From Pantoea sp. (GTDB taxonomy: Bacteria; Pseudomonadota; Gammaproteobacteria; Enterobacterales; Enterobacteriaceae), in contig NZ_JAPWKD010000032.1 of assembly GCF_028283705.1 (NCBI RefSeq), positions 732,035-796,034 of the forward strand: a DNA stretch of 64,000 bases, in the 5' to 3' direction. The position numbers and the translations under genes are program-made. This document shows, piece by piece, positions 17,537 through 25,366 of this stretch (positions within the stretch are counted from its first letter, which is position 1; each line of letters begins with the position of its first letter). A model generated the notes under the pieces. It had not been told where the DNA came from. It searched no databases and saw nothing but the letters and a program-made list of their open reading frames with translations.

Positions 17537-18229
17537 AGCCTGCCACATCAGGTGGCCGAGCAGTGGCGCGAGGATCACCGTCACCACACCAGAAAGCATC
17601 ATCACCAGACTGGAAACGACACCTTCCTGCTGGCCGATTTGGTAAGCACGTGCCGTACCGGCACCGTGCGACGCGGCACCAAAACCCGCCCCTTTCGCCA
17701 CACCCTGCTTAATCGCGATACGCAGGAACAGAAAATCCCCGACCGCCATGCCAAACACCCCGGTGATCACCACAAATAACGCCACCAGGTCCGGTTGGCC
17801 ACCGATGGGTTTGGCCGCCGCCAGTGCAAACGGCGTGGTGATGGAGCGTACCGCCAGGCTGCGCTGGATGGATTCCGGCAAGGTCAGCAGCCGTGCCAGC
17901 CACACCGAGCTACAAACGGAAACCAGCGTCGCCGTCGCCACACCCAGGCTGAGCGATAACCAGTGGCGTTTAATAATCTCCTGGTTTTCATACACCGGCA
18001 CGGCAAAGGCGAGAGTTGCCGGGCCGAGCAACCACAGCAACCAGTGGCTTTCGGCGATGTAGTCTTTCCAGCTCACATGGGTTACCAGCAGCAACACCAC
18101 CAATACCAGCGGCGTCATCACCAGCGGCATCAGCATCAGGGTACGCCAGCGACGGTAGAGCCGTTTGTTGAGGTAATACACCAGCAGCGTCAGCACCAGA
18201 CAGATCAGGCTGATAATCAGGTCATTCAT
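17534..18229 (-). CDS. yohK: YohK, CidB/LrgB-family membrane protein
   Basis: 231 residues from the ATG at 18229, the same length as E. coli YohK; the longer upstream reading is part of yohJ. Six or more hydrophobic segments and the LrgB signature SITTPFALAAAKPIGG and GAASHGAGTARAYQIGQQEG are present. CidB/LrgB proteins work with CidA/LrgA partners. They were first seen as holin-antiholin-like modulators of lysis, but the Bacillus pair PftAB transports pyruvate and E. coli YohJK has been linked to organic-acid (3-hydroxypropionate) export. The start overlaps the yohJ end by 8 nt, so the two are coupled. Confidence 0.92.
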   Translation of the reverse strand: MNDLIISLICLVLTLLVYYLNKRLYRRWRTLMLMPLVMTPLVLVVLLLVTHVSWKDYIAESHWLLWLLGPATLAFAVPVYENQEIIKRHWLSLSLGVATATLVSVCSSVWLARLLTLPESIQRSLAVRSITTPFALAAAKPIGGQPDLVALFVVITGVFGMAVGDFLFLRIAIKQGVAKGAGFGAASHGAGTARAYQIGQQEGVVSSLVMMLSGVVTVILAPLLGHLMWQA

Positions 18230-18647
18230 GACGTGCCTGCTTACGCGCAGCGCGCGCCATTTCAAAGCGGTAAACACGGTCGACCACCAGCGAGGTGGCA
18301 GCCAGCACCATCAGGGTACTGAGCGCGATCACCACACAGATACGCCAGCCCTCGCTACGCAGCAGATCGCTGTAGTTCACCACCGCCACCACCGCCGGAA
18401 CAAAGAACAGCAGCATCTCGGCCAGCAGCCAGTTCGCCCCGGCTTTCACCCAACGCAGTGGTATTACGTGCGTCATGATTAATACCAACAACAACACCAT
18501 ACCGACGACGTTGGCAGGCAGCGGCAAATGCAACCAGCCCACCAGTTTGTCGCTGGCCATAAACAATCCCACATACAGCACCAGCTGTAGCGGGACGAAA
18601 ATACGCTGCAGCATGTCCGTTCTGCGCGGACTCAATGCGAACGCCAT
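18222..18647 (-). CDS. yohJ: YohJ, CidA/LrgA-family membrane protein
   Basis: 141 residues, four hydrophobic helices. LHLPLPANVVGMVLLLVL and the LLAEMLLFFVPAVVAVVNY stretch are CidA/LrgA hallmarks. It is the first gene of the yohJ-yohK pair. A LysR-family regulator is divergent 106 bp away, the arrangement of cidR-cidAB in Gram-positives. In E. coli yohJK lies next to cdd, so here the pair has a different place, beside the acetate genes and with a regulator. Confidence 0.92.
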   Translation of the reverse strand: MAFALSPRRTDMLQRIFVPLQLVLYVGLFMASDKLVGWLHLPLPANVVGMVLLLVLIMTHVIPLRWVKAGANWLLAEMLLFFVPAVVAVVNYSDLLRSEGWRICVVIALSTLMVLAATSLVVDRVYRFEMARAARKQARHE

Positions 18648-18753
18648 CTTCCCCTCTCCCCGGTAAATAAATCAGGTGTTCAGTATAAATCGCAGACAGA
18701 GTGTGAAAAAAATGAATTAATATTATTCAATCTATGCCAATAAGGAATACTTT

Positions 18754-19656
18754 ATGGACGTCCGCGCTCTGCGCTACTTTACCGAAGTGGTGCGCCAGCA
18801 AAGTTTCACCCGCGCTGCGCAGAAGCTCTACGTAACCCAGCCGACCATCAGCAAAATGCTGCGCCAGCTCGAAGAGGAACTGGGCTGCACCCTGCTGCTG
18901 CGCGACGGGCGCAAACTGCACCTTACCGATAGCGGCCAGGCGGTGTATCAGCGTGGGCTGGCAATTTTGCAGGAATTTCATCAGCTGGAAGCCGAAATTG
19001 GTGACATCAACCAGTTGAAGACCGGCGAGCTGCGCCTTGGCATTCCGCCGATGGTCGGGATGCAGATTGCCGGTTCCATCTCGGCGTTTCGCCGCCGCTA
19101 TCCGGGTGTTGAACTGAAGATCGCCGAATTTGGTGGTCTTACTGTGCAGCAGGCAGTGCTGGATGGCAGCCTCGATATCGCGCTGACCGCTCTGCCGGTT
19201 GACCCCGACCTCCCTCTCAACACGCTGGAATTGATGCACCATCCCTTGTGTGTACTGCTGCCCCGCACCGCGCCCTGGCTTAATCGTACCCACCTTGGCT
19301 TAGGCGAACTGGCGGAACATCCGCTGCTGATTTTCAACGAAGAGTTTTCCCTGAATCGGCAGCTGATGAAGGCGTTTCATCGCCTGGGACTAGCCCCGAA
19401 TATCGCGGTGCGCAGCGGTCAGTGGGATTTTCTGGCGGCGATGGTACAGGCAGAAATGGGGCTGGCGATTCTGCCGGAGCCGATTTGTCAGCGTCTGGAT
19501 AAACAATCGTTACTGTGGCTACCGCTGGAATCGGAGCTGAAGTGGAGCCTGGGATTGATCTGGCGGGAAGGCAGCTATTTGTCACGCAGTGCCCAGGCGT
19601 GGATTGCCTGCTGCCGTGAGCACTGGCCGGATAATGCACCGCGCATCTCAGTGTGA
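18754..19656 (+). CDS. LysR-type regulator, CidR-like
   Basis: 300 residues. The N-terminal winged helix (1-60) reads MDVRALRYFTEVV, SFTRAAQKLYVTQPTISKML, then the linker helix. The C-terminal effector domain is of the PBP2_CidR/CbbR kind (GELRLGIPPMVG near residue 92). An AAGGA site precedes the ATG by seven bases. It is divergent from yohJK, so it probably activates that pair. In Bacillus and Staphylococcus CidR responds to acetate or pyruvate overflow. Being next to acs-actP makes an organic-acid signal plausible here (inference). Confidence 0.87.
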   Translation: MDVRALRYFTEVVRQQSFTRAAQKLYVTQPTISKMLRQLEEELGCTLLLRDGRKLHLTDSGQAVYQRGLAILQEFHQLEAEIGDINQLKTGELRLGIPPMVGMQIAGSISAFRRRYPGVELKIAEFGGLTVQQAVLDGSLDIALTALPVDPDLPLNTLELMHHPLCVLLPRTAPWLNRTHLGLGELAEHPLLIFNEEFSLNRQLMKAFHRLGLAPNIAVRSGQWDFLAAMVQAEMGLAILPEPICQRLDKQSLLWLPLESELKWSLGLIWREGSYLSRSAQAWIACCREHWPDNAPRISV

Positions 19657-19671
19657 TGCGCGGCCCCTCCG

Positions 19672-21321
19672 TTACTCCTCTTTCTCGATCAGCAGGGCTT
19701 CCAGCAGGTCGAGATCGCGCAGCAATTTCTGCATGGTTTCATTGGAGATTTGCTGGGTCGCGCGCAGATGGTATACCTCGGCGCGTTCTGCCCTGATGGC
19801 CGTGAGACGGAAGCGGCGTTCCAGATTTTCGGCAAACAGCGCCTGCTCCAGCTCGTCTTTCCCGACGACGCGACGACGCAGGTTACCAATCACCCGCAGG
19901 CTCACCTCTTTCAACAGCTCCGGGTCGATGTTCTCTTCGGTGTCTTTTTCCAGCCGTTCTTCCATCTTATGCAGGCTATCAATTGCCACCGTGGCCATTG
20001 CCGCACGCGCGCTTTGCACCTCGCGACGATGTCCCACTTTGTCAGTGCCCTGAATACCGCGTAGCAGTAGCGGCAGCACTACCACACCCACCAGCAGCGA
20101 GAACAGAATCACACCCGTGGCGAGAAACACCAGCTCGTAACGCGCCGGAAAAGCATCGCCGTTAGTGAGAAACAGTGGAATTGACAGCACACCGGCGAGG
20201 GTGATCGCACCGCGTACCCCGGCGAAAGAGGCAATCAGCAGCTCACGCAGCGAATAGCTGGCAAACTCCAGCGGCTTTTTCTTCAGGAAACGCTGACTGC
20301 CGCGTTTCATCAGCCACAGCCAGCCAAAACGCACCACCATCAGCGCGCCATACACCAGCACGATGTCGGTGAACAGCATCCACAGCTGAACATTGGGATC
20401 GGCGTTGGCCTGTGCCACGGAGGTTTCGAGGATGTCCGGCAATTGCAGGCCCAGCATCAGGAACACCATGCCGTTAAACACGAACTCCAGCATCTGCCAG
20501 ACGCTGTTGGCACGCAGACGCATCGCCAGCGGAGCCTGGCGGATAATGCCGGAACGGGTGATGGTCATACCCGCCGCCACCGCCGCGAGGATGCCCGACA
20601 CGCCGAGATGTTCAGCAATCAGATATGAGGCAAACGGCAGCAACAGCAGCAACACGGTCTGGGTCGCCGGGTCATCACCACTCCAGCGGCTCAGCAGACG
20701 CAGCGAACGGCCATACAACCAGCAGACTGCGACACCCGCCACCAGGCCGCCCACCGCCACTTTGAGGAACTCAACGCTGGCTCCGCCCCAGGTGAACACC
20801 ATGGTGCCCATCGCCACGGCGACGGCAAATTTCAGTGACACCAGGCCGGATGCATCGTTCATCAGGGCTTCGCCCTGCACAATCGACATAATTTTCTTCG
20901 GGATACGCCCTTCACCGACGATACCGGAGAGCGCCACCGCATCGGTGGGTGACAGTACCGCCGCCAGGGCGAAGGCGGGAATAAGCGGGATGCCCGGCAC
21001 CAGCCAGTAAATCAGGTAACCGATCCCGACGACGGTGATCAGCACCAGCACCAGTGCCAGGCCGATGATCTCGCGCCCGTGGTGCAGGAATTCGTTGATC
21101 GGCGTTTTCCAGCCGTCTGCGAACAGCAAGGGCGGAATGAACAGCACCAGAAACAGTTCGGGATCAAAATCGACATGCAGACCAAAGGTGGGCCAGGCGA
21201 GCATCGCACCGGCAGCAATCTGCACCAGCGGCAGTGGGATTTGAAACGGTAAAATTCGTGCCGCGACGCCGGAGAGCGACACCACCAGCGTCATGATGAG
21301 AATAGTAAAGAAGATTTCCAT
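19672..21321 (-). CDS. yjcE: YjcE, CPA1-family sodium/proton antiporter
   Basis: 549 residues from the ATG at 21321 (AAGGAAAG upstream), same length as E. coli YjcE; an upstream in-frame extension is not needed. About twelve membrane spans occupy residues 1-410, with ALAAVLSPTDAVALSG and GEALMNDASGL holding the paired acidic residues of NhaP/NHE exchangers, and GVRGAITLAGVLSIP. A cytoplasmic tail of about 130 residues is charged and helical (RRRVVGKDELEQALF, LLRDLDLLEALLIEKEE). Expected to exchange Na+ or K+ for protons. Convergent with the LysR gene 15 bp away. Confidence 0.93.
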   Translation of the reverse strand: MEIFFTILIMTLVVSLSGVAARILPFQIPLPLVQIAAGAMLAWPTFGLHVDFDPELFLVLFIPPLLFADGWKTPINEFLHHGREIIGLALVLVLITVVGIGYLIYWLVPGIPLIPAFALAAVLSPTDAVALSGIVGEGRIPKKIMSIVQGEALMNDASGLVSLKFAVAVAMGTMVFTWGGASVEFLKVAVGGLVAGVAVCWLYGRSLRLLSRWSGDDPATQTVLLLLLPFASYLIAEHLGVSGILAAVAAGMTITRSGIIRQAPLAMRLRANSVWQMLEFVFNGMVFLMLGLQLPDILETSVAQANADPNVQLWMLFTDIVLVYGALMVVRFGWLWLMKRGSQRFLKKKPLEFASYSLRELLIASFAGVRGAITLAGVLSIPLFLTNGDAFPARYELVFLATGVILFSLLVGVVVLPLLLRGIQGTDKVGHRREVQSARAAMATVAIDSLHKMEERLEKDTEENIDPELLKEVSLRVIGNLRRRVVGKDELEQALFAENLERRFRLTAIRAERAEVYHLRATQQISNETMQKLLRDLDLLEALLIEKEE

Positions 21322-21460
21322 GCTTTCCTTAGGCGAATCGTAATCGTTAAAGCGATGTTGTAGCAACGGAAAGTGTAAAACAAAATGCCGTACGACAGGA
21401 AAACCCGACGTGCGGCACAGCAAGGAAAGATAATAATTCGGACTTCAGGAGATTTTCAGA

Positions 21461-22810
21461 TCAGATGGCCCAGCCACCGGCGTAGAAAGCCACCAGCGCC
21501 ACAGCAATCACCACGGTGCCGAAATTCAGCTTACGCCACTCACCGGCAAACAGGCGACCAATCACCAGCGCAGCAAAGCCAAGCATGATGCCGGTAACGA
21601 TGTTGCAGGTCAGCACGATAAACACCGCCGTCAGCAGGCCGGACATGGCATCAACAAAATCGTTGAAATCGATCTTCGCCACGTTGCTCAGCATCAGCAA
21701 ACCCACGTACATCAGCGCAGGCGCGGTGGCGTAAGCAGGGACCAGATACGCCAGCGGCGACATAAACAGAATCACCAGGAACAGCAGGCCAACCACAATC
21801 GCCGTCAGACCGGTTTTGCCACCCGCCGCCGTACCTGCCGCCGATTCGATGTACACCGCTGCCGGAGATGCGCCCACCAGGCCGGCAAACAAGCTGCTGA
21901 CCGAGTCGGTGGTCAGAGCACGACCGCCGTTAATGATCTGCCCGTCTTTATCCAGCAAATTGGCCTGCCCGGCCACCGCACGAATGGTGCCAGTGGCATC
22001 AAACACGGCGGTCATTACCAGCGCCAGCACCGTTGGCAACACTGCCGGTTTCAGCGCGCCCATGATGTCGAGGCTAAACACCAGCGACTGGCCGCTGGCA
22101 TCTTTCAGGCTCGGCATGGCAAACAGCCCCTGGTACTTCACCGCCGGGTCGAAAATCAATCCGACAATCGAGATCCCAACAATGGTCAGCAGGATGCCGC
22201 CCGGTACACGGCGTTTTTCCAGACCGAAGATGGCTGCCAGCCCGACCAGCGCCATGATCACCGGGAAGGAGGCGAAGTGCCCCAGCTCTACCGGTAAGCC
22301 CGCCGCCGGATTTTTCACCACCAGGCCAATGCTATCGGCAGCGATCAGCAGCAGAAACAGGCCGATACCGATGCCCGTGCCATGCGCGACACCCATCGGC
22401 AGGTTACGCAGAATCCACGCACGAATGCCGGTGGCAGAGATCACGGTAAACAGCAGCCCCATCAGGAACACTGCCCCAAGGGCAACCGGCACACTGATAT
22501 GCTGCCCCAGCACCAGGCTGAAGGCGGTGAAGGCGGTCAGCGAGATAGCACAACCGATAGCCATGGGCAGGTTGGCCCACAACCCCATCAGGATGGAACC
22601 GAAGCTTGCCACCAGGCAGGTCGCGACGAAGACCGCCGTCGGAGAAAAACCTGCTTTACCGAGCATCCCCGGCACCACAATGACGGAATAAACCATTGCC
22701 AGGAAGGTGGTTAACCCTGCCAGCACTTCCTGACGCACGCTGCTACCGCGTGCTGAAATAGTAAACCAGGCGTCCAGTTTTCCACTGGCCGGGCGAGAAT
22801 CGCCAGACAT
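21461..22810 (-). CDS. ghxP: GhxP, guanine/hypoxanthine permease
   Basis: 449 residues, same as E. coli GhxP (YjcD), NCS2/AzgA-like family with fourteen predicted spans. Landmarks: LTTFLAMVYSVIVVP, CLVASFGSILMGLWANLP, VFDATGTIRAVAGQANLLDKD and ASPAAVYIESAAGTAAGGKTG. It imports guanine and hypoxanthine with protons, feeding purine salvage. AGAGGA precedes the ATG. A near-consensus PurR operator lies 90-106 bp upstream, so repression when purines are plentiful is likely. Downstream, 139 bp separate it from yjcE. Confidence 0.94.
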   Translation of the reverse strand: MSGDSRPASGKLDAWFTISARGSSVRQEVLAGLTTFLAMVYSVIVVPGMLGKAGFSPTAVFVATCLVASFGSILMGLWANLPMAIGCAISLTAFTAFSLVLGQHISVPVALGAVFLMGLLFTVISATGIRAWILRNLPMGVAHGTGIGIGLFLLLIAADSIGLVVKNPAAGLPVELGHFASFPVIMALVGLAAIFGLEKRRVPGGILLTIVGISIVGLIFDPAVKYQGLFAMPSLKDASGQSLVFSLDIMGALKPAVLPTVLALVMTAVFDATGTIRAVAGQANLLDKDGQIINGGRALTTDSVSSLFAGLVGASPAAVYIESAAGTAAGGKTGLTAIVVGLLFLVILFMSPLAYLVPAYATAPALMYVGLLMLSNVAKIDFNDFVDAMSGLLTAVFIVLTCNIVTGIMLGFAALVIGRLFAGEWRKLNFGTVVIAVALVAFYAGGWAI

Positions 22811-22900
22811 AATTAATCCTCTGCATTTTTTGTGTTGTGAGTGGCCGCACGGCTACCGTTTGCCTGCCGTCCTGGTGCACGTCTCTCCGGTGAAGAAACA

Positions 22901-22916
22901 AAGCAAACGTTTACGT
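22901..22916 (-). promoter_or_regulatory. PurR-like operator upstream of ghxP
   Basis: AAGCAAACGTTTACGT matches the palindromic PurR consensus ACGCAAACGTTTGCGT at 14 of 16 positions, with the CAAACGTTT core intact. A second, weaker candidate AGGCAAACGATTATCC is at 22958-22973. E. coli yjcD (ghxP) belongs to the PurR regulon. Confidence 0.8.
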
Positions 22917-23018
22917 AGCCGCGTATTTCTGGTCGTAAAAGGGGAAACTCAGAAAAAAGGCAAACGATTATCCGGTGAATGACCGGCGGTTTTCAACTGA
23001 TAATCTGGCATAACGGAT

Positions 23019-23684
23019 TTAACCGCTGAAATTTATCGGGCCGCCCTGCTCCAGCGCCCGCTGCCAGGCTGCCCGCTGTTCCATCCCTTCCAGCCAGCGC
23101 AGACTGGCGGGCATATCGCGCAGACCGGTACGCGCGCGCATTGCCAGCAACGGGAAACTCATCTGGATATCGGCGATGGTGAAACGATGACCGGCAAAGT
23201 AAGGATGCTGGCTGAGATGTTGCTCAATCACGCCGCCATGCAGCGCCAGCTGCTTGTTCAGCCAGGCTTTCTGGATACCCGCGCTGAGTACCCTGCCCGC
23301 CGGACGCAGCAGCCAGGGCACCGGCTTTTTGCCCAACTGGCCGAACACCAGTTTCATCACCAGCAACGGCATCAGCGACCCCTCGGCGTAATGCAGCCAG
23401 TAGCGGGCCTGAATCTGCGCATCCTCATCGGCAGGTTTCAGCCGATACTCGGCGTCATATTTTTCTGCCAGATATTCGAGGATGGCCCCGGACTCCGCCA
23501 CCACCCGATTGCCATCGGTGATCACCGGGGATTTGCCCAGCGGATGGACTTTTTTCAGCGACTCCGGTGCCAGCAAGGTGCCTTCACGTTGGTAGCGTTT
23601 GATTTGATAAGGCACCGATAACTCTTCCAGCAGCCACAGCACCCGATGTGAACGGGAATTTTCAAGATGGTGAACGGTGATCAT
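23019..23684 (-). CDS. Glutathione S-transferase family protein
   Basis: 221 residues from the second of two adjacent ATGs (23684), best spaced from AGGA. N-terminal thioredoxin-like domain (1-80): ITVHHLENSRSHRVLWLLEEL, then GKSPVITDGNRVVAESGAILEYL, the cis-Pro and glutathione-binding Glu-Ser pattern. C-terminal all-alpha domain with FTIADIQMSFPLL near residue 170. The catalytic residue appears to be a Ser (N-S-R-S-H-R), as in many bacterial beta/theta-like enzymes. It stands downstream of soxR on the same strand with 50 bp between, so it may be co-transcribed with soxR; a role in oxidative defence is only suggested by context. Confidence 0.85.
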   Translation of the reverse strand: MITVHHLENSRSHRVLWLLEELSVPYQIKRYQREGTLLAPESLKKVHPLGKSPVITDGNRVVAESGAILEYLAEKYDAEYRLKPADEDAQIQARYWLHYAEGSLMPLLVMKLVFGQLGKKPVPWLLRPAGRVLSAGIQKAWLNKQLALHGGVIEQHLSQHPYFAGHRFTIADIQMSFPLLAMRARTGLRDMPASLRWLEGMEQRAAWQRALEQGGPINFSG

Positions 23685-23734
23685 CATGGCTTCCTGACCA
23701 ATGGATTGACCCGGCAAGTATAGATGATGGCGTC

Positions 23735-24211
23735 TCAGCGTTTCTGCTCGTCCTGTTGCGGATCGAGTAACACAGCACCCGACCCCTGCTCTGCCAAACG
23801 GTCACCGGGGTTACGCAGCGGACAATCGCGCATCGACAGACAGCCGCAACCAATACACCCGTCGAGATCGTTACGCAGCCGCGTAAGTGTTTCGATGCGT
23901 TTATCCAGCTCCTCGCGCCAGTGCTGGGTCAGCGCATCCCATTCCTGGGTCGACATACGTTTGTTGGCGGGTACATGCATCAGGCTATCGCTTACCGTGG
24001 CGAGAGGAATGCCGATACGTTGCGCAATTTTAATGATCGCCACGCGACGCAGCACATCGCGGCTGTAACGCCGCTGATTGCCGTTATTGCGCGTACTGGA
24101 GATCAATCCTTTGGTCTCATAAAAGTGCAGCGCCGAGACGGCCACGCCGCTGCGTTTCGCTACTTCGCCCGGCGTCAGCACCGGCTTCGGGTAGTTGCGT
24201 TCTTTTTTCAT
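23735..24211 (-). CDS. soxR: SoxR, redox-sensing [2Fe-2S] activator
   Basis: 158 residues (E. coli 154), MerR family. The winged helix-turn-helix (12-80) reads LTPGEVAKRSGVAVSALHFYE and NNGNQRRYSRDVLRR; a dimerisation coil follows. Cys119, Cys122, Cys124 and Cys130 (CIGCGCLSMRDC) bind the [2Fe-2S] cluster, at the same numbers as in E. coli. Redox-cycling drugs oxidise the cluster and SoxR then untwists the soxS promoter. It is divergent from soxS with a perfect SoxR box between. The ribosome site is weak, fitting a low-abundance regulator. Confidence 0.97.
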   Translation of the reverse strand: MKKERNYPKPVLTPGEVAKRSGVAVSALHFYETKGLISSTRNNGNQRRYSRDVLRRVAIIKIAQRIGIPLATVSDSLMHVPANKRMSTQEWDALTQHWREELDKRIETLTRLRNDLDGCIGCGCLSMRDCPLRNPGDRLAEQGSGAVLLDPQQDEQKR

Positions 24212-24218
24212 TTGGCTC

Positions 24219-24249
24219 TTTACCTCAAGTTAACTTGAGGAATTATACT
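24219..24249 (+). promoter_or_regulatory. soxS promoter with SoxR box
   Basis: The perfect 18-bp palindrome CCTCAAGTTAACTTGAGG (24223-24240) lies inside a promoter with -35 TTTACC (24219-24224) and -10 TATACT (24244-24249). The spacer is 19 bp, the overlong spacing that MerR-family activators such as SoxR correct by bending DNA. Confidence 0.95.
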
Positions 24250-24294
24250 CGCTCCCCATTGAAACTTCGAATCTCTACTCAGAAGGATGTGGTT

Positions 24295-24723
24295 ATGATG
24301 CAAGAGGAAATCATTCATTCACTGACGCACTGGATCGATCAGAATCTGGATAAAACCCTGTCAATTGATGAAGTAGCGGCCAAATCAGGTTATTCAAAAT
24401 GGCACCTGCAACGTATGTTCCGTACCGTGACGAAACAAACATTGGGCGGCTATATCCGCGAGCGGCGTTTAACGCTGGCAGCAGAAGCGCTGCGCCAGAC
24501 GCAACGCCCGGTATTTGATATCGCGATGCAGTACGGCTATGACTCGCAACAGACTTTTTCCCGCGTGTTTCGTCGTCAGTTCTCGCAAACACCGACTGCC
24601 TATCGCCACACCATGCGTCGTCAGGCGATGATCCAGCGTCCACGCCTGGTGAGCTTTGATTGCAACGAAAACCTGGCCAGCTTTACCCAGCGAACCACCG
24701 GCGAGTGTTGCCCGATCCGCTAA
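24295..24723 (+). CDS. soxS: SoxS, superoxide-response activator, with C-terminal extension
   Basis: 142 residues from the ATG at 24295 (AAGGA seven bases upstream); E. coli SoxS is 107. Residues 1-107 are the whole AraC-type DNA-binding unit: AAKSGYSKWHLQRMFRTVT (first helix-turn-helix) and a second ending QQTFSRVFRRQFSQTPTAYRH. After this come about 35 extra residues, MRRQAMIQRPRLVSFDC and onward to ECCPIR, absent in E. coli. SoxS needs no ligand; its level controls genes such as sodA, zwf, fpr and acrAB. The extension could alter Lon-dependent turnover, which in E. coli acts on the N-terminus. A REP copy lies 41 bp after the stop. Confidence 0.94.
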   Translation: MMQEEIIHSLTHWIDQNLDKTLSIDEVAAKSGYSKWHLQRMFRTVTKQTLGGYIRERRLTLAAEALRQTQRPVFDIAMQYGYDSQQTFSRVFRRQFSQTPTAYRHTMRRQAMIQRPRLVSFDCNENLASFTQRTTGECCPIR

Positions 24724-24764
24724 TCCTGTCTGCGCGCCCCCCTGCGGGCGCACCCTGCCTGCCA

Positions 24765-24789
24765 GGCGCGCGATAAATCGCGCCGCTAC
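24765..24789. repeat. REP-like palindrome after soxS
   Basis: GGCGCGCGATAAATCGCGCC followed by GCTAC, the same half-truncated form as 14720-14744. It is downstream of soxS, where a terminator would be expected, but no T-tract follows. Confidence 0.8.
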
Positions 24790-24903
24790 CCACCCGTGCA
24801 ATTATTTGCACAATCCGCATAAATGCCGCATCTGACTTCGATAAAATTTTTTCTACCATACCAGGTATAAATTTTGTTCAAAATTTCAAATCGAATGATA
24901 TAA

Positions 24904-24919
24904 TGTGACCCAAGTCACA
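24904..24919. promoter_or_regulatory. CRP-like site upstream of yjcB
   Basis: TGTGACCCAAGTCACA is a perfect TGTGA-N6-TCACA palindrome flanked by AA and AA, 111 bp before the yjcB ATG. The 306-bp interval 24724-25030 holds only this, a REP copy and AT-rich sequence; no promoter hexamers were assigned with confidence. Confidence 0.75.
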
Positions 24920-25030
24920 AAATAATGCGTAATACGACGGCCTGAAGGGCCTCCCTGACCTTCCTTCTTTGCCGCCAGTGATGTCCGATGAATGTCAGGG
25001 ATGTTACTGATTCATAGAGGTTCGTTGCAG

Positions 25031-25312
25031 ATGGCTACTTTAACCACCAGTCTTATCGTTATGCGCTGGGAATTGCTGAGCGCAATAATGATGTTTTTCG
25101 CCAGCACCCTGAAAATTCGTTTTCGTCAGAACAGCCACCATGTGATGGCGCTGATGTGCGGCGGAATCGGCCTGGGCATGTCCTGCTGGTTTGTCACCGG
25201 CCTGCTGGGAATCACCCTGAGCATGGAAAATCTGCATAACTTTATGGAAATCACCAAAAACGCCTTCGTCGAGGTGATGAGCCAGACCCCTGCCGATTGG
25301 CCAATGCCCTGA
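25031..25312 (+). CDS. yjcB: YjcB, small inner-membrane protein
   Basis: 93 residues from the ATG at 25031; thirteen upstream residues in frame are not supported. Two or three hydrophobic helices (about 5-22, 30-60) with the E. coli YjcB pattern MATLTT, RWELLSAIMMFFASTLKIRFR and a C-terminal MSQTPADWPM. Function unknown. In E. coli it lies between soxS and ssb; here about 8 kb of accessory DNA follows before ssb. A strong terminator is 11 bp after the stop. Confidence 0.9.
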   Translation: MATLTTSLIVMRWELLSAIMMFFASTLKIRFRQNSHHVMALMCGGIGLGMSCWFVTGLLGITLSMENLHNFMEITKNAFVEVMSQTPADWPMP

Positions 25313-25323
25313 TTTCCGCCAAT

Positions 25324-25353
25324 AAAAAACCCCGCATCGCGGGGTTTTTTATT
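25324..25353. terminator. Bidirectional terminator between yjcB and ATP-grasp gene
   Basis: AAAAAACCCCGC / GCGGGGTTTTTT, a symmetrical stem with A- and T-tracts on both sides, between convergent genes. Confidence 0.93.
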
Positions 25354-25366
25354 TTGCTGTGTGATT

